A stretch of DNA of 10,673 bases, taken from assembly GCA_016780605.1 (NCBI GenBank), contig JADHLS010000101.1, positions 1 through 10,673 on the forward strand, read 5' to 3'. The notes below the pieces were generated by a model that saw only the letters and a program-made list of their open reading frames with translations, searched no databases and was not told the origin of the DNA. Origin of the DNA: Reyranella sp. (lineage in GTDB: Bacteria > Pseudomonadota > Alphaproteobacteria > Reyranellales > Reyranellaceae). Numbering within the stretch: position 1 is the stretch's first letter; every line of letters starts with the position of its first letter. Of the stretch, positions 6,360 to 10,673 are shown one piece after another. A program made the translations under genes and the position numbers.

Positions 6360-7727
6360 GTGACCGTCACCGGCGACACACTCCCCACCGCCACCCGGGT
6401 CGCCGATCCCGGCATCCGTGCCCTCTACCGGCTGGAGAACCGCTGGCAGGCCTGGCTCGACGTCGAGGCGGCCCTCGCCCACGCCCAGGCCGAGCTCGGC
6501 ATCATTCCCCGAGAGGCAGCGGAGGCGATCGCCGCCAAGGCGAAACTCGAGTTGATGGACCGTGAACGCATCGACGAGGGCTTTGCGCGCACCGGTCACA
6601 CGCTGGTCCCGCTGGTCTGGGAACTCGGGCGTGTCGTCGGCGAGCCGCATGGCGGCTGGGTCCATTGGGGCGCCACCACGCAGAACATCACCCAGACCGG
6701 CGATCTGCTGGTGCTGCGGCAGGCCCACGCGATCATCCTGCGCCAGATCGGCGAGATCCTGGCAGCCATGGCCGACCTCGCCGAGCGCACCGCCGACATG
6801 CCGATGGCCGGCCGCACGCACGGCCAGCACGCCGTGCCCGCCACCTTCGGCTACAAGGTCGCGGTCTGGATCGACGAGCTGCTGCGCCACGTCGAGCGCC
6901 TCCAGCAAGCCGCGCCTCGCCTTTTCGTGGCGATGCTGGGCGGCGGCGCGGGCACTTTCGCTTCGCTGGGCAAGCAGGGGCCGCCGGTGCAGGCCGGTAT
7001 CGGGCGACAGCTCGGCTTCGGCACCATGACGGTCCCGTCGCGCGCGCTCGGCGATCACCTGGCCGAGAACGTCTGCCTGCTCGGCCTGCTGGCCGCGACC
7101 TGCGGCAAGATCGGCCGCGAGATCTATACCCTGATGAAGACCGAGTTCGGCGAAGTCGAGGAGCCGGTGCCGCCTGGCACCGTCGGCAGCTCGACCATGC
7201 CGCAGAAGCGCAATCCCAAGCTCTGCCAGGACATCATCGCCGCGGCCGCCGAGGTGCGCAGCCAGGTGCCGCTGGCCCTCGAGGCCATGACGACGGAGCA
7301 CGAGGCCGACCGCACGACCAGCCTGATGATGGATAGCGCCGAGTCACGTGCCTGCATCGCCACCGGCGACATGTTGGCCCGGCTGTGCGAGGTCATGCGA
7401 GGGCTGAGAGTCGATCCCAAGCGCATGCGCGCCAACCTCGACCTCGGTGGCGGCTTGATCATGGCAGAAGCCGTGATGCTCGATCTCGGCGCTGCGATCG
7501 GCCGCCAGCATGCCCACGACGTCGTCTACGACGCGGCGCAAGCGGCCTTCGTCGAGGGCAAGTCGTTCTCTGACCTTTTAGCCGCCGACAAGCGGCTTAC
7601 GGCCCACATGGACAGGAAGGCGATCGAGAAGCTGCTGGATCCGACCGCCTACACCGGGCTCTGCGCCGACATGGCGCGCGAAGGCGTCGGTCGGGCGCGG
7701 ACTGCCGCGGCAAAGCTCGCGTCATAG
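6360..7727 (+). CDS. Fumarase/aspartase superfamily lyase, adenylosuccinate lyase/PcaB-like
   Basis: A 455-residue homotetramer-type lyase of the fumarase/aspartase superfamily. Evidence: TGHTLVPL (78-85); VHWGATTQNITQTGDLL (101-117), the conserved histidine-containing region; RTHGQHAVPATFGYK (152-166) with the catalytic-region His154; and the superfamily signature GSSTMPQKRNP (276-286), carrying the catalytic-loop serine. The C-terminal ~90 residues fit an ADSL-type C domain. Relatives are annotated either as adenylosuccinate lyase or as 3-carboxy-cis,cis-muconate cycloisomerase (PcaB). No purine or protocatechuate gene is nearby, so the reaction is left open. The start is GTG at 6360, six bases after AGGACGGAGA; TTG at 6303 in frame is less likely. 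It ends 7 bases short of the convergent binding-protein stop. Confidence 0.9.
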   Translation: MTVTGDTLPTATRVADPGIRALYRLENRWQAWLDVEAALAHAQAELGIIPREAAEAIAAKAKLELMDRERIDEGFARTGHTLVPLVWELGRVVGEPHGGWVHWGATTQNITQTGDLLVLRQAHAIILRQIGEILAAMADLAERTADMPMAGRTHGQHAVPATFGYKVAVWIDELLRHVERLQQAAPRLFVAMLGGGAGTFASLGKQGPPVQAGIGRQLGFGTMTVPSRALGDHLAENVCLLGLLAATCGKIGREIYTLMKTEFGEVEEPVPPGTVGSSTMPQKRNPKLCQDIIAAAAEVRSQVPLALEAMTTEHEADRTTSLMMDSAESRACIATGDMLARLCEVMRGLRVDPKRMRANLDLGGGLIMAEAVMLDLGAAIGRQHAHDVVYDAAQAAFVEGKSFSDLLAADKRLTAHMDRKAIEKLLDPTAYTGLCADMAREGVGRARTAAAKLAS

Positions 7728-7734
7728 CCCTCTC

Positions 7735-9324
7735 TTACTTCTTCCGACTCATATTCCAGAACGCCGTGGCCGGCGCGATCATGACGCCCTCGATGTCGGC
7801 GCGCAGGGCTATCGGCTGGTACCATTCGCCGAGATGGACGTGGGTCGGATGGTCGACCCAGTACTTCTGCAGCGCGAGGGCGATCTCCTTCTGCTTGGCC
7901 GGATCGGATTCCTTTGAAAACTGGTCGCGCAGCTTTTCGATCGTCTCGTCGCAGGGCCAGCCGAACAGCGCCTTGTCACATGAGGCGTTGAAGAACGCCG
8001 CACTCACTGGATTGAGGATGTCGGCGGCGCCCCACGAGGTGATGAAGGCGCTCCAGCCGCCCTTGTCCGGCGGATCCTTCTTGGTGCGACGCGAGACCAG
8101 CGTCTGCCAGTCCATCGACTGCATCTCGACCTTGAAGCCGGCCGCCTCGAGTTGCACCTTGGCGACCGGCGCCATGTTGGTCAGCACCGTGAGGTCGGTC
8201 GACTGCAGCAGCACCACCGGCGTGCCGTCATAGCCCGCCTCCTGCAGGAGCTGCTTGGCCTTGGCGGCGTTGGCGTTCAGCACGTCAGCCATGCCTTCGT
8301 CGCTCGCCAGCGGTGTGCCGCAGACGAACACCGCCTTGCACAGCTTGTAGTACTGCGGATCGCCGATCGTGGCCTTCAGGAAGTCCTCCTGGTTGAAGGC
8401 GACCATCGCGGCATGACGGATCTTGGGATTGTCGAACGGCTTGAACAGCGTGTTGAAGCGCAACGAATACTGGTTGCCCAGCGGATTGGCGTTCAGCAGC
8501 CGCAGGTTCTTGTCCTTGGCCATCAGCGGCAGAAGGTCGGGCGATGGCTGCTCCAGCATGTCGACCTCGCCGCTCTGCAGCGCCGCCACCTGGGTCTGGG
8601 CATCGGGAATCCAGATCCATTCGAGCCGATCGACCTTGGCGATCTTGCCGCCCGCCAGGCCGGACGGCGGCTCGGCGCGCGGCTTGTAGGTCGGGTTCTT
8701 GACGAATACGACCTTCTCACCCGGCTTCCATTCCTTGGCGATGAAGATGAACGGCCCTGAACCGATCACGTCCTCGGCCTTGATCTGGGTAAAGGGATCG
8801 GTCTCGGCAACTCGCTTGGGCATCATGAAGGGCACATTGGCCGACGGCTTGCCGAGAGACTCGAGGACCAGCCCGTACGGCTCCTTCATCTTCATCCTGA
8901 AGGTCTTGCCATCGGCCGCTTCGAAGCCCGCGACCGAGGCCAGCATCTTCTGGCCCATCGAATCGCGCGCACCCCAGCGCTTGATCGACTGGATGCAATC
9001 CTCTGCGGTGACCGGCGCGCCGTCGCTCCACACCAGGCCATCGCGCAAGGTGAAGGTCCAGGTGAGCTTGTCGGGAGAAACTTCCCACTTCTCGACCATC
9101 TGCGGCTGGACCTGCAGCTTCTCGTCGAGAGCGAACAGCGTGTCCCAGACCAGATAGCCGAAGCCGCGCTGGACATAGGCAGTGGTCCAGATCGGATCGA
9201 GGATCTTGAGATCGGAGTTCATCACCGCCTTGAGCGTCTCGGCGCCGGCATTCGCGACGCCGAACAACCCCATGACGCTCGCCGTGGCCGCGATCAACGC
9301 GACAGGCCTTCTGAGATTCACCAT
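7735..9324 (-). CDS. Family 5 ABC transporter substrate-binding protein (peptide/nickel/opine class)
   Basis: A 529-residue periplasmic solute-binding protein of the SBP_bac_5 class, which feeds peptides, opines, nickel chelates or other small molecules to an ABC importer. Residues 1-26 are a Sec signal peptide: basic VNLRRP, hydrophobic core, ANA before a probable cut. The mature part shows LVWSDGAPVTAEDCIQSIKRWG (97-118), the family signature, then DVIGSGPF (185-192) and the lobe II block NPKIRHAAMVAFNQEDFLKA (299-318). Four cysteines cluster in pairs (C329/C335 and C449/C458), plausibly disulfides in the periplasm; C110 is a fifth. The ATG at 9324 follows GGAGGGG at 9331-9337. A perfect TATAAT stands 48 bases upstream. 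No permease or ATPase gene is in the window. Ligand unknown. Confidence 0.94.
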   Translation of the reverse strand: MVNLRRPVALIAATASVMGLFGVANAGAETLKAVMNSDLKILDPIWTTAYVQRGFGYLVWDTLFALDEKLQVQPQMVEKWEVSPDKLTWTFTLRDGLVWSDGAPVTAEDCIQSIKRWGARDSMGQKMLASVAGFEAADGKTFRMKMKEPYGLVLESLGKPSANVPFMMPKRVAETDPFTQIKAEDVIGSGPFIFIAKEWKPGEKVVFVKNPTYKPRAEPPSGLAGGKIAKVDRLEWIWIPDAQTQVAALQSGEVDMLEQPSPDLLPLMAKDKNLRLLNANPLGNQYSLRFNTLFKPFDNPKIRHAAMVAFNQEDFLKATIGDPQYYKLCKAVFVCGTPLASDEGMADVLNANAAKAKQLLQEAGYDGTPVVLLQSTDLTVLTNMAPVAKVQLEAAGFKVEMQSMDWQTLVSRRTKKDPPDKGGWSAFITSWGAADILNPVSAAFFNASCDKALFGWPCDETIEKLRDQFSKESDPAKQKEIALALQKYWVDHPTHVHLGEWYQPIALRADIEGVMIAPATAFWNMSRKK

Positions 9325-9371
9325 GGTCGACCCCTCCGCTTGCCCCTCCCGGCATCTGCAAGATCCAAGCC

Positions 9372-9377
9372 ATTATA
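9372..9377 (-). promoter_or_regulatory. Probable -10 box for the substrate-binding protein gene
   Basis: The minus strand reads TATAAT, a perfect sigma70-type -10, 48 bases before the ATG at 9324; this implies a short leader of about 40 bases. The -35 position is GC-rich (GCGGGG at 17 bases) and does not match TTGACA, so the promoter may need an activator or differ from the consensus. Confidence 0.5.
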
Positions 9378-9384
9378 CGACCGA

Positions 9385-9412
9385 TTGACCACCGCCCCGC
9401 CGCCGCTACGCT
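9385..9412 (+). promoter_or_regulatory. Possible promoter for the Gfo/Idh gene
   Basis: TTGACC at 9385-9390 and TACGCT at 9407-9412 stand 16 bases apart on the plus strand. If used, transcription would begin near 9419 and both hairpins would lie in a leader of about 150 bases. The -10 is a poor match. The pair is back to back with the TATAAT of the opposite strand. Confidence 0.35.
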
Positions 9413-9418
9413 AGAGCG

Positions 9419-9464
9419 ATTTCCGATATGGTGGAACCGCTCGCGGTTCCACCATATCGGAAAT
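9419..9464. repeat. Perfect inverted repeat, 22-base arms, 2-base loop
   Basis: Arms 9419-9440 and 9443-9464 are exact reverse complements around TC. The left arm begins ATTTCCGATATGG and ends GGAACCGC. No T-run follows on either strand, and it sits upstream of both flanking genes, so it is not an ordinary intrinsic terminator. The preceding CTAGAGCG recalls dispersed palindromic intergenic elements of alphaproteobacteria; that link is from memory. It could also act as a protein-binding site or leader hairpin. Confidence 0.9.
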
Positions 9465-9482
9465 GCGCGCACTGGTGATCGT

Positions 9483-9492
9483 CGTTGCAACG
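9483..9492. repeat. Ten-base perfect palindrome between the two hairpins
   Basis: CGTTGCAACG reads the same on both strands and lies in the 29-base gap between the two long inverted repeats. It is a plausible operator half-pair, but short enough to occur by chance. Confidence 0.35.
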
Positions 9493-9493
9493 G

Positions 9494-9533
9494 GCACAAT
9501 CCGTTCGGCTGAATCTAGCCGAACGGATTGTGC
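9494..9533. repeat. Perfect inverted repeat, 17-base arms, 6-base loop
   Basis: Arms 9494-9510 (GCACAATCCGTTCGGCT) and 9517-9533 are exact reverse complements around GAATCT. The sequence of the arms is unrelated to the first inverted repeat. No T-run follows. It ends 35 bases before the Gfo/Idh start, so in a transcript it would form a stable stem shortly upstream of the ribosome site at 9551-9559. Confidence 0.9.
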
Positions 9534-9568
9534 GTTACGCCGAACAGCAAAGGGTGGAGCGGACGGAC

Positions 9569-10673
9569 ATGGTCGAGCGTCGCATCGGGGTCATCATCAA
9601 TGGCGCCACGGGCCGCATGGGCACGAGCCAGCACATGGCCAACCTGCTCGCCATCGCAGCCGAAGGCGGTCTGCCGCTCAAGAACGGCGATCGGCTGATC
9701 CCTGAATTGATGCTGGTCGGCCGAGACGCCAAGCGCGTCTCCGCTCTGGCCCGCCAGCATGGCAACCAGCGCTGGACGACAAGCCTGGGCGAAGCGATTG
9801 CCGGGCCCGACCGCATCTTCATGGACTGCGCCGCCACGGGAGACCGGCCCAAGCGCGTGCGCCAGGCGATCGCTGCCGGCAAGCACATCTTCATCGAGAA
9901 GCCGACGGCGCCCACCGTCAACGAGGCGATGGAGCTGGCGCGGCTCGCGCATCAGGCCGGCCTCAAGCATGGCGTCATCCAGGACAAGCTCTTCCTGCCG
10001 GGCTTCGCCAAACTGCTGGCCCTCAGCAAGTCCGGCTTCTTCGGCCGCATCCTGTCGGTGAAGATCGACGCGGGTTCGTGGATCTTCGATGGCACCGAAC
10101 AGGGACGCGAATGCCAGCGTCCGAGCTGGAACTACAAGAAGGCCGAAGGCGGCGGGCTGGCGCTCGATATGATGGCGCACTGGCGCTACATGATCGATCG
10201 CCTGGCGGCGCCCATCACCGATGTCTGCGCCGTCATGACCACCGCGATCCCCGAGCGTGTCGACGAGGCCGGCACCAAATACAAGGTCGATGCCGAGGAT
10301 ACGAACTACGCGCTGGTGAAGCTGCAGGGCGGCGCGATCGGCGTCATTACCAACAGCTGGGCGACGCGGCCGCGCCGCGACGACACGATGGTGGTGCAGA
10401 TCGACGGCACCGAGGGCTCAGCCGTCGCCGGGCGCTTCCGCTGCTTCACCCAATCGGCCGCCGGCACGCCGGAGGCCTTCATCCAAGCGGCGCGGCCGGG
10501 CGGCGTCGACCTGATGGCACCGTGGAAAGAGGTGCCGGACGCGCCTGCAAAGAATCCTTTCCGGCAATGCTGGGAGGCGTTCCTGCACCATGTCGGCGAG
10601 GACGCGCCCTACCTGCCGACACTGGTCGAGGGCGCCAAGGCGGTGCAGCTCGCCGACCTCGCCTATCGCAGCG
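9569..10673 (+). CDS. Gfo/Idh/MocA family oxidoreductase (partial, C-terminus beyond right edge)
   Basis: NAD(P)-dependent dehydrogenase of the glucose-fructose oxidoreductase / inositol dehydrogenase family; 368 complete codons are present. The N-terminal Rossmann motif is NGATGRMG (11-18), an unusual form reminiscent of dihydrodipicolinate reductase. EKPTAP (110-115) carries the family's conserved catalytic lysine, K111. GGGLALDMMAHWRYMID (194-210) supplies the expected Asp200 and His204. The C-terminal sheet domain follows, with ALVKLQGGAIGVITNSW (248-264). Members act on sugars, inositols or similar polyols; the substrate here is unknown. The ATG at 9569 is preceded by AGGGTGGAG nine bases upstream. 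No signal peptide, so cytosolic. Most of the family's usual length is already present, so only a short end is missing. Confidence 0.92.
   Translation, partial: MVERRIGVIINGATGRMGTSQHMANLLAIAAEGGLPLKNGDRLIPELMLVGRDAKRVSALARQHGNQRWTTSLGEAIAGPDRIFMDCAATGDRPKRVRQAIAAGKHIFIEKPTAPTVNEAMELARLAHQAGLKHGVIQDKLFLPGFAKLLALSKSGFFGRILSVKIDAGSWIFDGTEQGRECQRPSWNYKKAEGGGLALDMMAHWRYMIDRLAAPITDVCAVMTTAIPERVDEAGTKYKVDAEDTNYALVKLQGGAIGVITNSWATRPRRDDTMVVQIDGTEGSAVAGRFRCFTQSAAGTPEAFIQAARPGGVDLMAPWKEVPDAPAKNPFRQCWEAFLHHVGEDAPYLPTLVEGAKAVQLADLAYRS

Noticed and set aside
6243..7301. A 352-codon minus-strand open frame
   Set aside because: Antisense to the lyase and overlapping the esterase start; composition of a shadow frame.
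1164..7727. A classical protocatechuate or chlorocatechol pathway, from the dienelactone hydrolase-like and PcaB-like genes
   Set aside because: The two genes are 4.3 kb apart and on opposite strands, the hydrolase is a Tat-exported YghX type, and no ring-cleavage dioxygenase is present.
9419..9533. Reading the two inverted repeats as intrinsic terminators
   Set aside because: No T-run follows either stem on either strand, and both flanking genes point away from the spacer, so no transcript would need to end there.
9419..9533. Terminal inverted repeats of an insertion sequence
   Set aside because: There is no transposase between or beside them, the two repeats differ in sequence, and each is a self-contained hairpin.
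9515..10180. A 221-codon minus-strand open frame
   Set aside because: Antisense to the Gfo/Idh gene, whose EKP and GGG-D-H motifs are clear; no motif of its own.

Overview
The window is GC-rich, densely coded bacterial chromosome. It has nine protein-coding genes, two of them cut by the window edges. I see no rRNA, tRNA, CRISPR array, insertion sequence or phage gene. Gene content (a YghX-like Tat hydrolase, a TTC38-like TPR protein, a family 5 solute-binding protein) and the style of the intergenic palindromes suggest an alphaproteobacterium of the Bradyrhizobium/Reyranella/Rhodospirillales kind. That placement is inference; nothing here fixes the genus.

Layout. Positions 1-2891 hold a minus-strand run: an SDR oxidoreductase (2891-2127), a YghX-like dienelactone hydrolase with a Tat-type leader (2069-1164), and a ClC chloride/proton antiporter (1141 to the left edge, C-terminus missing). 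The gaps are 57 and 22 bases, so one operon is likely. Divergent from it is a TTC38-like TPR protein (2981-4273, +). Next on the minus strand come a 100-residue membrane-anchored PepSY-like protein (4597-4295) and, upstream of it, a type B carboxylesterase (6253-4682). Divergent from the esterase is a fumarase/aspartase-superfamily lyase of the adenylosuccinate lyase/PcaB type (6360-7727, +). It ends 7 bases from the stop of a convergent periplasmic family 5 substrate-binding protein (9324-7735, -). A 244-base divergent spacer with two long perfect inverted repeats separates that gene from a Gfo/Idh-type oxidoreductase (9569 to the right edge, +).

How the genes fit together. The content looks like catabolic or accessory metabolism: two alpha/beta hydrolases, two NAD(P)-dependent oxidoreductases, one C-N or cycloisomerase-type lyase and one uptake binding protein. 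The sequence does not show that they form one pathway. Only the SDR-hydrolase-ClC run and possibly the esterase-PepSY pair look co-transcribed. The binding protein has no permease or ATPase gene in the window.

The least ordinary part is the spacer 9325-9568. It holds a perfect TATAAT on the minus strand, an adjacent plus-strand promoter-like pair, and two hairpins (22-bp and 17-bp arms) where terminators would make little sense. I find no clear evidence of a wholly new multi-gene system; the protein families are all recognisable.
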